Below are positions 9,008-19,460 of a DNA stretch of 30,485 nucleotides, piece by piece. The notes under the pieces were generated by a model. It made no database searches. It worked only from the letters and a program-made list of their open reading frames with translations, and had not been told where the DNA came from. Each line of letters begins with the position of its first letter. Position 1 is the first letter of the stretch. The translations under genes and the position numbers were made by a program. Location: assembly GCA_015680685.1 (NCBI GenBank), contig MNCI01026283.1:350430-380914 (forward strand). Direction: 5' to 3'. This DNA is from Gnetum montanum. Lineage: Eukaryota; Streptophyta; Gnetopsida; Gnetales; Gnetaceae.

Positions 9008-11849
9008 ATGGCACCAAAACCAAGGCATCTTAGGGGGCGAAGGACCATAACAACCTAGGGACAAGCATCCACGAATAGGAAGGGGATGAGGCGTGTAGCA
9101 ACCAGAGCACATCGAGGGCTCTCATGCAACGAGCCCCCTCCGTGAAGAACCTGAGGTGGAATCTGTCCATCAAATTCCTGAAGAGGAGACACCGAGCAAG
9201 AAATTGCAAGGGGATGAAACTCTGGGGATAGCACCATGGCTTGAGGTCACCTTGACCCAAGCATGTCTTGATGCTATCAAGCCATAAGAAGTACAACGAA
9301 TAGTCCTACAAGAGTTAAACTTTGGACCATTTCTCGAGAACGCACCAGAAGATGTGAGACTTCAACTAGAAAACTCTCATATGTGGCCAGTTATCACAAC
9401 CAGTGGTGAATGGTACCTAGGAGAGACCTATCTCTTTTGGACAAATCAGCAACCAAGGTCCAGAGTAAGAATTAAAGACATCTATGTCTCTTACTCTGCA
9501 AAAGCAATCGCACAAGCTCTAGGGTTGCCAGAGATGTGGCAGAGATCTCGAAACAAGCAGACCCTAAGTTAAAACGGGAGTGGATCAAGCAATGCTATGG
9601 GGTAGATTGCAAGGAGTTCGGCACTCTAACCACTGCAAAGAGGGTGTATTCAAAGATCACGTCTTACCACCTAAACCTAATGGTGAGACCCAGCAAAATC
9701 ACGGCCTTCTCCGCTCGTGCATGTATCGCCTTAAGTGAAAAATTTTCAATGAGTCTTCCATAGTTATTCTTGGAAATTGAAAAGAGGTTCACTGAAAGCT
9801 AATGTGGAAGACGAGCTCTCCCCTTCCCATGTGTAATCAGAAAGTTGTGCAAATGGGCAAGGATAGCATAGTATGCCAATGATACACTCCAGCATGCCTC
9901 GATTACCTCATGGCGTGAAAAGATGAAGGATAAGACTGCTACCATTACATAGATGGAGGAAGAGCAGTAACCACCTCCACCACTTGCACAAAAAACGAGG
10001 TCGGGTTTGGAAACTATTGTAGAACACATCCGTGAAATCTGACAATCGCTCTTGAGCCAGTAAGAGCAATCTGGAAGGACCGGTGGAGGAGAACACCCTT
10101 CGGTCTATCATCCTACAATGAGCCACCTGGAGCAAGTGGCTCAATCAATTTGTTTGTTAGAAAGAGCAGGGTCGATGTTCATCGTCGCCCGAATGCAAGT
10201 GCTAACAAGAACAGATCCTAGTATCCAAGGTAATAGTATCAACTCAATAGCTATTCCCTAAAATTTTAGGGAATGCCACTACCTTCTCGGTATGCCTGGA
10301 AGATGGCGAGGGGGCGATAGTCCTGGTGATGTAGCACCAAGGACAGGAGATTTCAGCCAAAGTGGTTGTTGATACTATTGCTACGTCTCTCAATGCACCT
10401 GTGGCACTTGTACCAGACGTACATGGATTTCCAGATGTATAGGCATTCACTAGAACTTCATGTAGCAAGATTGATGCAGCATAACATGAAGAACTATTGG
10501 ACCGACTAGTGGGAACTGGGCAACCGCTTCCAGATGTCTTTGACCTTCTGGATAACATCATTGCAACCTAGTCGAAGCTGCTCTCGGCAAGGGGTAGGAG
10601 CCTTATTTTAGAAGGGCAACTTGAAGCTACTCAAGCCACTTGTCAACGCTTGGCGACAGAGGTCTCCCAATTAAGGACCTAACTTACCGATCCAGCTCTC
10701 CTCAACCGTGAGCTCACCAGAGAAGAAGCCTTTCAACAGCTTCAGGTCAAACTTTAGATCGTTGAGGATGTGCAAGAGTCAGCGATCCTTGATAAGTCCT
10801 TGGTAGATGCTCAGACATATCACATGAATAAGGACTTGACAGAGGTTTGCCAAGAGAACGTCAAGTTGACTGTGGAGGTCCATCGCCTGCATAATGTTGG
10901 TGCTAAACATGAGCACATGAAAAGTTTTATTCACCAATAGTAAGAAGAGCTAGCCAGGGCGAATGCTGATGTGAGAAGGTTGGCCGTTGAGAATCGAAAT
11001 CTATCCATGGAGGAGGTTCGAACCTTGTGACAAAAATATGCCATCAAAATCCCTACTTGGAAGAACGAGGCCCTAAAATTTGAAAAAGTCAAGAATCATT
11101 ATAGGGACCAAGTGAGATTACAAAAGGAAGTGAATGAGAAACAAATTCAAGTCGCAAAGGTTAAGATGAACCAAGCGCTCCAACAGCTCCAAGAAGGAGG
11201 CGAGGTATGGCAACCTATCTTTGATGGGTTGAATTCCTACAATCAGGCTAAAATTCATCTCAAGGAACTGCAGATTGAGGAAATGACAGAGTATATGGAG
11301 CTTGCCAACCTTCGCTATTCAAACCTGGCTATGCTCACAGCTGGGAGACCGTAGTCTGAATTGGAAAAGTAAGTGGCCACCTCGTATTCTCTATACAAGG
11401 GTGAGTTCCAAGCGCACAAAGCGACAAAACAAAAATTGGAAACAGTAAATGCGGAACTCAAGGTTCTCCGCATGTGATTTAAAGGACAATGTACGATCGC
11501 TGAGAACTTGGCCCATCGAATAAATGAGTACTAGTAGCTACAGACATCAATTTGAGCATTTGACATCAAATGGAAATAGTTCGTAGCCTGGTTTGTTAAC
11601 TTGAAAGAACTTTTTTCTGTGTTGTCGTGCCCTTGGGAGGTTCCTATCCCAGCACACATTGGTGAAGCCTCCTAGATAGTGAACGATTCTAGAAATAAGG
11701 AGAAAAAGATGAGGGCCCTCCTGGAGGCTTTCCAGTTACCTCCAGAAGTTGTAGCTACTGCGGGGTAGCCATCATTCGTGTCACCACCACCGCATGGGCC
11801 AGAGGCTGGTCAAGGTCTATTGGAACCACTACCACTAGGGACAGTGTGA
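9008..11849 (+). pseudogene. Element A ORF3: extra ORF after pol, env-like position, coiled-coil protein, broken
   Basis: About 945 codons long if the stops are ignored. It starts MAPKPRHLRGRR at 9008 and ends at TGA 11847-11849. The N-terminal part has LENSHMWPVITTSGEWYLG, RIKDIYVSYSAKAIAQALG and, after a frame change near 9540, KQADPKLKREWIKQCYGVD. This resembles the globular domain of plant retrotransposon-associated proteins with an 'SxxxIaxxLGLP' pattern, but I cannot name a family with confidence. From about 10570 one frame runs to the end and is rich in Leu, Glu, Gln and Lys in heptad-like spacing: a long coiled coil (for example 11112-11351). The C-terminal end is Pro-rich. I see no signal peptide or clear membrane segment, so a true envelope protein is not supported. 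Many stops (TAG, TGA) interrupt it. Element B lacks this ORF. Confidence 0.62.
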
Positions 11850-12080
11850 TCTTCTTTAGTAATTTTTGCATCTTTCTACACAGTAGAGAATCCAGGATCG
11901 GTAAGGTGTTTAATTTTGTCTCTAAACACCACCATTTTTGTAATTTTTCCTTCTCTGTATACTCGGGCACTTGGCGCGTCATGTGTGTATGTGTGTCATA
12001 TGTGTCAAATCATGTGTGATGTAAATAAAAGTCCATACCTTCCAAATTGTAAGAGGAACTCAAGAACGAGTTTTTACTCA
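11850..12080 (+). other. 3' untranslated region of element A
   Basis: Non-coding. It matches 17020-17187 of element B: TTTTGTAA.TTT..CTCTGTA.AC..GGCACTT, then AAGAACGAGTTTT / GAGAACAAGTTTT just before the polypurine tract. The shared flank shows that A and B have the same 3' structure outside ORF3. Confidence 0.6.
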
Positions 12081-12092
12081 ATCATGGGGGTA
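12081..12092 (+). other. Polypurine tract of element A
   Basis: ATCATGGGGGTA lies immediately before the TGATGAAG start of LTR L2; the G-run is the likely plus-strand primer. Element B has CATGGGGTTA in the same place (17189-17198). The tract is short for an LTR element. Confidence 0.6.
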
Positions 12093-12983
12093 TGATGAAG
12101 TGCTAGACGGTTGATGCGTTTACTATGCCGCGTATATGGGACCCCGTTGCTGTGGCCTCGTTGACACATCCTTTCATGCGTCGACGTGGCCCTGTTTACG
12201 CGACACCTGTTTTGGCCTATAAATAAGCGGCCTCTCACCACACTTAGGTACCTTTTTGTCAATTGTAGTGAAGCTCTTGTAGTTTATTTTTGTGAGAGTT
12301 AGAATATTTTCCAAGTGCTCGTAGTAGGTGTAAGAAAGGTGTTCGGCTCTTTATTCGAGCGCTGATGTACCTGAGCCCATTGGCGTGAACGGCTATAAAG
12401 ACAAGCTTTTTAATCATTCCTTGCAGCAATTGGACTTAGTCATTTAATGCATTTAATAGTTTAATATTTCTATGCTTTAATAGTTCATTAAGTTTCTACT
12501 GTTATTATTTTAATCATTATTGCTCTTTTATAGTTCGTAGAAACCATAAGTACGACCATCTCGAATGTAAACCCAACACTTGGCAACCCAGTGACGCTTA
12601 ACATCTAGTAGCCTAGTAGTGGTTAGGGGATGCTTAGGACGTGCACAGAAGATGGGATCAGATACTTATGCCAGGAAGACTTAGGACATAGATTACGATA
12701 ATTATAGATTACATAATATTGCATTCCTTACTTTTCATTCCGAGAATTAGACGCTAGAAGATAAAGTAAAAAGTCATAAAAATCAGTTGCATTAATCTCA
12801 CTTAACCATTACGATCAGAACATCATAAGTGAGGTTGAGAGGACAACGACCATTCTAACAAAGGTTTTTTCTAGTTAAGGTCTGGTGCATGCTAAGTGCT
12901 TACAGCCTATAGAATTTGACCGAGTCACGTGTGAACACCTATGATTCGCATGGTTGGGCATAGGGGTACCTAGCCGCTCATCA
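12093..12983 (+). mobile_element. LTR L2, 3' LTR of element A
   Basis: 891 bp, from TGATGAAGTG to CCGCTCATCA, with inverted terminal hexamers TGATGA/TCATCA. U3 has GTATATGGGACCCC and GTCGACGTGGCCCTG; the TATA box is at 12218-12225. Downstream are GAAGCTCTTGTAG, TTAGAATATTTTCCAAGTGC, CTTTATTCGAGCGCTGATGTACCTGAGC and, near the end, GAATTTGACCGAGTCACGTG and GGGGTACC. These blocks recur in L3, L4, L6 and, reversed, in L5, L7 and L8. It follows the polypurine tract of A and is joined directly to the middle of the RT of element B. Confidence 0.9.
12218..12225 (+). promoter_or_regulatory. TATA box of LTR L2
   Basis: TATAAATA in the context GGCCTATAAATAAGCGG. The same spacing to GAAGCTCT is seen in other copies. 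Confidence 0.7.
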
Positions 12984-13560
12984 CATAGTTTCCCAAATGG
13001 TTATAGTGGCTATAACCAAATTCAAATTGCACCAGAGGACTAAGCTAAGACAACATTCATGAGTCCTTTAGGGACTTTTGCATATTGCAAGATGTCATTT
13101 GGTCTATGTAATGCTCCTGCTACATTCCAACACTTGGTTTTGAGCATTTTTCAACAGTAGATCGATAGCGGTGTGGAAGTCTTCATAAACAACTTCTTCA
13201 CTTATGGAGCTATATTTGAATAAGCCCTGGACAGCCTTGAGCAAGTGCTAAAATAATGTGTTGAAACCAACTTGCAGCTTAATTGGTAAAAAAGTCACTT
13301 AATGGTCTAGGAGGTAGACCCTGAGAAAATAATGGTCATCTAAGAAATAACCCATCAAAGAGAAAGTATCAAAGATGTTTGGTCATTCCTTGGACATACT
13401 AGCTATTACTGATGATTCATAGAGAATTTCTCTAAGATCACAAAATGGTTGTTGGAGCTAACAAAGAAAGATGCTCCCTTTGTCTACACCAGAGAATGTG
13501 AAAAACCATTCCAATAGCTAAAAGAATAAACTTATAGAAACTCCAATCCTACAAGCACCT
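12984..13560 (+). pseudogene. pol: Element B reverse transcriptase (pol, RT), 5' part absent
   Basis: Homology to the RT of element A begins at the first base after LTR L2: CAT AGT TTC CCA AAT GGT TAT aligns codon by codon with TAT AGC TTT TTG GAT GGT TAT of A. Then come GYSGYNQIQIAPED, GTFAY..MSFGLCNAPATFQH and the DD-box region. That box reads VFINNFFTYG (13180-13209), so both catalytic aspartates are replaced by asparagine, each explained by G-to-A. Many stops follow (for example at 13041, 13158, 13220 and 13254). Gag, protease and the first half of RT are not in the window for this copy. Confidence 0.85.
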
Positions 13561-13970
13561 GACTAGTCCAAAACATTTCATATCATGATGGATGCATCAA
13601 ATTATACCTTGGGAGCATTGCTTACATAATTAGATGATAAGAAATGTCCATATTACATTCATTGCGCTAGCTGAAGCATTATGGGTACACAACTAAACTA
13701 CAACACTATAGAAAAAGAGTTGATGGCAATGAAATTTGTTCTAGAAAAATTTAGGCATCATGTGCTTTGATACAAGATGTTTATGCACATAGACCACAGT
13801 GCCATTCGCTTCTTGATGAATAAGCCAATGCTGAGCCCCCATGTCATACGGTGGCCAGTGATCTTATGGGAATTCAATCTTACAATGATATATCAAAAGG
13901 GAATTTAGAATATGGTCACTGATCACTTGTCTTAGTTGTGATGGGATGACAAAGAGGAAGAAGATCCACT
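13561..13970 (+). pseudogene. pol: Element B RNase H (pol, RH)
   Basis: Same landmarks as in A: DASNYTLGALLT (about 13591-13626), EKELMAMKFVLEKF (about 13715-13752), the DHSAIRFLM block (about 13792-13821) and the connection region ending in DHLS at about 13920. Stops occur at 13627, 13672 and within the connection. Overall more eroded than A. Confidence 0.8.
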
Positions 13971-15240
13971 ATCTAGTATGTTTCCTGATGAACTCCTCTT
14001 TACTGGAGCTGTAACTAAATAATTTCCCAATAAGCCTAAATGGTATCATGGCATTTTTGCCTATCTTCTCACTCAAGAGATGGCACAAGGTTTGGACCAT
14101 CGGAAAAAACAACAGTTTCTTTACCAGGAAAAACATTTCATGGACATCAATGGACACTTCTACAAGGTGTGCACCAATGGCCTGGTTCATTGGTGTGTCC
14201 CTAATATTGATCAACTGCACATTCTCCAAGATGATCCTGAAGCTCCTTGTGGAGGACATTGTGCTGGGAGATGCATGATCATTAAAATCCTGATGGCAGG
14301 GTACTATTGGCCAACAATTTCTAGCGATGCTCACCATTACATCTGCTCTCGTGAATAATGCTAACGAGATGGTGGAATGACTACTTGAATGGAGGAAGCT
14401 CAATAATGGATTCAACCACTAGAATCCTTTGACATCTAAGGCATTGATTTAATCGGTCCCACCATGCAATGAAAAGGCATATATCATAGTTGCTATTGAC
14501 TATTGTATGAAATGGGTAAAAGTAGCAGTTGTCATCAACTGTACATCTTCTACTGCTACTTGGTTTGTATAATAAAATGTTGTAAATAGGTTTGGTGTGC
14601 CATGTGCATTAATTTCTAATAATGGAACTCACTTTATAGGCACTACCTTTCAAAAGCTCATGCAATGCTTGGGGGTTGAACATAAACTCACAATATCTTA
14701 TCATCCCCAAGCTAATTGTCAAGCTAAGGTTACCAATAGGGAAATAACAAGGATGTTAACAAGAACTATTAGCAAGTATAGGAAAGACTAGAGTACAAAA
14801 CTCAACAATGCCCTTTGGGCCTATCGCTCAACATGGAAACTTCCTATAGGCTACTCTCCCTACAAGCTTGTGTATGAAAAATTGCCAACACTCCCTATTC
14901 AATCTGAGCTTTGTACACTTTCTATAGCTTGTGACCTCAACCTTGACTAGAGTCTAGTACAAAAAGAAAGACTAATAAATTTCAACCTACTAGACAAAAA
15001 TTGATTGGTAGCTCTATCATCCAACGAGTTGCACAATGCCTACAACAAAAAGCGTCATGACCTAAAAATCAGGAAAGTCAAATTTCAATCGGGAGATAAG
15101 GTTCTCTACTGGAACTCCACACATGTACCTCAACAAACTAAGTTTCAAACATTGTGGGAAGGACCTTACATGATTTATGAGACTTTTCTTTCTAGGGCCA
15201 TGATGATCTACAAGCCTGAGAGCCTAAACAAAAAATAGCT
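13971..15240 (+). pseudogene. pol: Element B integrase (pol, IN), two catalytic acids lost
   Basis: The N-terminal part reads FMDINGHFYKVCTNGLVHWCVP and GGHCAGRC (partly open at 14080-14358). The core is recognisable, but ILDNGTHF of A is here LISNNGTHF (about 14607-14633), so the second catalytic Asp is Asn. The Glu-containing motif reads CQAKVTNREI (about 14716-14748), so the catalytic Glu is Lys. Both are explained by G-to-A changes. The first-Asp block has FDI, a stop, then GIDL (about 14429-14450). The GPY/F tail LWEGPYMIYE (about 15150-15182) is intact. Cannot be active. Confidence 0.87.
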
Positions 15241-15882
15241 AGTCAACATCTAACAAATTAAACCTTTCCATGAGCATAAGCTAGCTAATACAACAAAAGC
15301 CTCATCGGATGGACAACCACACTCCATATTTTGAATCTCCTTCTTTCAACTTAGTTGTGGCGGAGATGGCCACCCATACTAACCATATAAGTGGCTCCTC
15401 AAATTTTTCAACTTTTTGTTTTACACATTCTTTATTTTACATCTTCTTATTTTCATGTTATTAATCTTTTCTAATTTTTGTTTTGCATCATCTTTAGTAC
15501 ATTTGTTATTTCTTGAATATTTTACATTTTCTTTTATATTTTCTTTGATTTTATTTTATTTTGTTTTTGTTTTTGTGTGACTTTCTAACTTTTTGTTAAT
15601 AAGTGCTAAGTACAATGGTAATGCATTACTTGATGGTGGTATGTACTTTCTTGTTATTTGATTGTTGGTGTCTGGTTTTTGGATTTGATATTCATTATAG
15701 ATAAAAATTTAATAAATTTGTGACTTTGGTAGTTTCTAGAATTGAAAAGGATTCAAAGGTTTGAACAGGGTGTGGCTTCAAGGGGATTTGGTATTCTTTG
15801 TACCTTTTTGTTTGACTAGGTGCATGTGTGTTTTCATGGATTTCTTACCATTCCATGTCGACCAATAAAAGGAAGTTAAATA

Positions 15883-16027
15883 AGTCTTTGCATGGTGTGG
15901 TTCTCATCAGAAAAAAAATGATGATAATTTAAAGCACACCCCTTAAACAAAATAAATGCATGTGTCTTTGTAGTGTAGTTCCCATTTAAAAAAAACAACA
16001 ATGGAAATTCAAAGCACACCCCTTAGA
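15883..16027 (+). repeat. Two-copy internal spacer repeat (element B)
   Basis: GTCTTTG.A..GTG..GTT, A-rich run, AAAGCACACCCCTTA at 15883-15949 and again at 15963-16027. Orthologous to the pair at 7563-7740 in element A. Confidence 0.7.
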
Positions 16028-16744
16028 CACAATAATGGACTACAAGCACTAGTTATGGGACTAGTCCCCTCTAACTAAGGCCCTTTCTCACTTCCTACTT
16101 TTCTTTTCTTCCTAATAAGGAATGGTGGTTGTTTTGTGAGAGCACTCTTGTGTCTTATGGGAATGATGATGCGAAGTCACTGAATATGGTTGGTTTTGGT
16201 TTGGACTAAGGATGGATCCTATCAAGTCATTTAACCACAAAATCCACAAGGGACTTCGTGTAACCTTAATTAGGAACTCCATTCCACACTCTCTCATCCA
16301 TCGCCACTTTTCATGTCTCACCTTATTGCTGGTTGCATGTTCTTATTTGATGTCCTAGTTTGATGTGTTAGAATTCTTAGTTAGTTTCCTATGGGTTTTT
16401 GTACTTAACCTTTTGTAACCATTAATCATCCACAAAGCCCATGGACTCTTGGGTTTGAATTATGCAAGGGCATAAAAGGCCTATGCCTACTTTGGGGAGG
16501 ATCCACTTGCGTATCTTTTGGTTGGGTTAGTTAAGTTCTTTATCCCTAGATACTCTTACAATCAAATCTTTTTCTTTACCCCATCAATGACATCCAATTG
16601 TGCACATCTTCACAACATTTTTCAATGAACTTTCCTTTTTATTATTGTAAATTCTTACACCCTCTTCAAATATTTCCTTGTGTTAAAATTTTTCAAATTT
16701 AATGGACCACTTATCTATTTTACCCTATTTATCAGCCTTCCCAN

Positions 16745-16841
16745 CTAGGCATTTAATAGCTATGTATTACACATTGCATACTAATTCANCGATGAGACTA
16801 GGCATTTAATAGCTATGTATTACACATTGCATACTAATTCA
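16745..16841 (+). repeat. Exact 44-bp tandem copy flanked by N bases
   Basis: The 44 bases at 16745-16788 recur exactly at 16798-16841. Single Ns sit at 16744 and 16789. Perfect identity amid badly decayed sequence, next to Ns, points to an assembly overlap and not a biological repeat. Confidence 0.75.
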
Positions 16842-17188
16842 TGATTTTGTTGTGATTGTGGTGGGAAGCATGGAATGGAATTGAGACTATTTGCACCAAG
16901 GATGATGCAGTAGTACCACACAATGAGGACCAATCATGATCATGGAATCTTCTCTCTCATTCTTCTACTCCCAAGAGGTGTTGGATGTCAGTGTTATCCA
17001 AGGTGTTCACTTCTCTTATCATGGACACCCAATTTTGTAAAAATTGTATCTCTGTACACTTTGGCACTTAGACTCTATTATTCCATTTGAGTCAATTTGT
17101 ATGTCAATCAAGAATCCCATACCTACCCAATATTTTGTACAGAACTTGTTCCTCCTCTTCTTCACTCGAGAACAAGTTTTCATTTAGT

Positions 17189-17198
17189 CATGGGGTTA
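17189..17198 (+). other. Polypurine tract of element B
   Basis: CATGGGGTTA directly before TGATGAAGTG, matching the tract of element A with one G changed. Confidence 0.55.
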
Positions 17199-18051
17199 TG
17201 ATGAAGTGGATTTGTTCATCTGCTGTGATGTCGAGTATCCAACATCGGAGCTATGATGTCAGGTATCTAATGTCAAGGTCTCGATGTGATGTTAAGTATC
17301 TAACCTCAAGGGATATACACTCACCTAGAAATATAGAGCCTAGGCTCCTAATTTGGCAATCAGTTTTCAGTTTCTAGTCAAAGTAGCGAAGCTCTTACAG
17401 TTTATTTTCCCTAGAGTTAGAATATTTTCTGAGTGCCTACAAAAGAAGTCTAATTGTTTACTATTCTTTGTTCGAACACTGATGTACCTGAGCATAGCGG
17501 TGTGATGGGAATAAAAGTGAATTCTTTTGACAATCCTTGTAGCATTGAGAATAGATTAATGTTCCTTCTAATGCACTTTACTTTAATGCATTTGAATTTA
17601 GTAATTACCTTCTAGCAGTTAATGAACATAAGCACGACCACTTCAAACATACATATAGTACTTGGTAACCTAACAATGCTTAACGTTTAGTAGCCCAGTA
17701 GCACTATATGTGTTCAAGATGTGCCCAAGAAAGTGGGGCGATTACTTGTGTTAGGCTAGCTAGGCAGTAGATAAATTAGATCTTCAATTACTTTACCTTT
17801 CATTCTTGTTGTAGGTGATCAAATTTATAAAACATAAAATAAGAAAAGTCATGTATCTCAATTACACTTAAACCATACCCTTAAGCCTTACAAGTGTAGT
17901 TGGAAAGACAACAAACGTTCTCAAAGCCCATTTCACTTTCTAGAAGGGCTAGTGTACTAGAGAACTATAGGTCCATAGAATTTGACCAAATCGCACATAA
18001 ACGCCTTAGTGAGTTATATGGTTGGGCATAGGGGTACCTCACCACTCATCA
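17199..18051 (+). mobile_element. LTR L3, 3' LTR of element B
   Basis: 853 bp, TGATGAAGTGGA to CCACTCATCA. U3 carries GATGTCGAGTATC-like repeats (about 17226-17305), a diverged form of the GATATC cluster. The TATA box is poor (AAATATAGAG near 17328). Shared blocks are GCGAAGCTCTTACAG, TTAGAATATTTTCTGAGTGCC, ACTGATGTACCTGAGC, AATAAA at 17510-17515, and GAATTTGACC..GGGGTACC at the end. It follows the polypurine tract of B, so it is the 3' LTR of B. Confidence 0.88.
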
Positions 18052-18215
18052 TAGACTAATTAAAATGATATGTACACATATTAGGGATGCAACACTAACT
18101 GTCAATATGTGGTGATGGACCTAGAGGGTTGATAAAACCTTTATGTCGGCCAACTAAGATATCATAGCTCTACATACATTATCGTAGTTGCGATGTAGTA
18201 AGCTATGGTCATGCC

Positions 18216-18223
18216 TATAAATA
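18216..18223 (+). promoter_or_regulatory. TATA box of LTR L4
   Basis: TATAAATA in the context ATGCCTATAAATACC, preceded by AGATATCATAGC-type U3 sequence. Confidence 0.6.
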
Positions 18224-18713
18224 CCAACCCTCCGTTGCATCAAAATGAACAACTTTTACCAATTATTAGCTAGATTCCTACAATTTTTTTTTCGTTACCT
18301 AGACTTAGTGTTTGAGTGAATGCCTACAGTATGGTCTTTAATAGCTACATAGAGTCTTTATTCAAGTGGATTCTTCTTAGGCACAATTCATGACCAACAA
18401 TAAAAATCAAGATTATTTCTCACCATTGCAACATCTCACTTAGTTTACTTTTACTTTTCGGCATGTTTGCTTTTCTTAAATCATTTACATTTTCCAAGTA
18501 CTTTACTTTGCTACTGTCTTTTAGTAAGGTGACATTAATATGACTCATTTCAAGTGTAAAGTGTAATCATTTGGTAATCTAGTCATGACTTCACTTGATT
18601 CGCTTAGTAGTGGATTCAAATGGTAATCCCAATAATGAATACATGAGCCCAAGATGTGTACAACAAGCTAGTAATGAATACTTATAATCATAGGCTAGAT
18701 TAGATTTTAATTT

Positions 18714-18718
18714 CTATC
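18714..18718. repeat. Target-site duplication, left copy (CTATC)
   Basis: CTATC directly before the TGATGAG end of L5. The identical pentamer follows the other end of L5 at 19456-19460. Five bases is the usual duplication length for Ty3/gypsy integration. Confidence 0.8.
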
Positions 18719-19455
18719 TGATGAGTGGCGAGGTACCCCTACACTCAACCATATGAAACGAGCGTCGCACGCGCGATCCGGTCGAACTCCGCAGATGGAC
18801 TAGTTGTGGTATCTAGATAGTTAGCCTTAGGTCGCAGTTCGCTGTCTTCCCATCTAGACTAGTTTTGCATATGTCACGTATGGTTTAGTCTAGATGAGGT
18901 GTATGATGTGTTCTAATNNNNNNNNNNNNNNNNNNNNNNNNNNNNNNNNNNNNNNNNNNNNNNNNNNNNNNNNNNNNNNNNNNNNNNNNNNNNNNNNNNN
19001 NNNNNNNNNNNNNNNNNNNNNNNNNNNNNNNNNNNNNNNNNNNNNNNNNNNNNNNNNNNNNNNNNNNNNNNNNNNNNNNNNNNNNNNNNNNNNNNNNNNN
19101 NNNNNNNNNNNNNNNNNNNNNNNNNNNNNNNNNNNNNNNNNNNNNNNNNNNNNNNNNNNNNNNNNNNNNNNNNNNNNNNNNNNNNNNNNNNNNNNNNNNN
19201 NNNNNNNNNNNNNNNNNNNNNNNNNNNNNNNNNNNNNNNNNNNNNNNNNNNNNNNNNNNNNNNNNNNNNNNNNNNNNNNNNNNNNNNNNNNNNNNNNNNN
19301 NNNNNNNNNNNNNNNNNNNNNNNNNNNNNNNNNNNNNNNNNNNNNNNNNNNNNNNNNNNNNNNNNNNNNNNNNNNNNNNNNNNNNNNNNNNNNNNNNNNN
19401 NNNNNNNNNNNNNNNNNNNNNNNNNNNNNNNNNNNNNNNNNNNNNNNNCTCATCA
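18719..19455 (-). mobile_element. Solo LTR L5, nested in L4
   Basis: Read on the plus strand, it opens TGATGAGTGGCGAGGTACCCC and closes CTCATCA, with an N gap inside. On the minus strand, 18917-18719 matches the 3' end of L2, L6 and L8 (GCGGAGTTCGACCGGATC, GGGGTACCTCGCCACTCATCA). Flanked on both sides by CTATC. The nominal length of 737 is close to the 745 of L6, so the gap length looks about right and no internal region is needed: a solo LTR. Confidence 0.85.
18918..19448. other. Assembly gap (531 N)
   Basis: A run of N inside solo LTR L5. The ORFs that seem to cross it on both strands are artefacts of reading N as open. Confidence 0.99.
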
Positions 19456-19460
19456 CTATC
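19456..19460. repeat. Target-site duplication, right copy (CTATC)
   Basis: CTATC directly after the CTCATCA end of L5; pairs with 18714-18718. Confidence 0.8.

Larger units (their letters stand above)
15241..17188 (+). other. Non-coding spacer and 3' UTR of element B, without ORF3
   Basis: Aligns with 6848-8300 and 11850-12080 of element A, but the roughly 3 kb that hold the promoter-like block and ORF3 in A are missing. The join falls between about 16560 and 17000. No coding sequence is seen. The minus-strand ORF at 16112-16321 is a chance reading. Confidence 0.65.

Noticed and set aside
9908-10561. Minus-strand ORFs opposite ORF3 (9908-10144 and 10244-10561)
   Set aside because: They are shadows of the plus-strand ORF3, with no protein-like pattern.
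9008-11849. ORF3 as a genuine envelope glycoprotein
   Set aside because: No signal peptide, no membrane anchor and no cysteine-rich surface pattern seen; only its position is env-like.
16745-16841. Perfect 44-bp tandem duplication as a real repeat
   Set aside because: Exact identity in decayed sequence with an N beside each copy suggests an assembly overlap.
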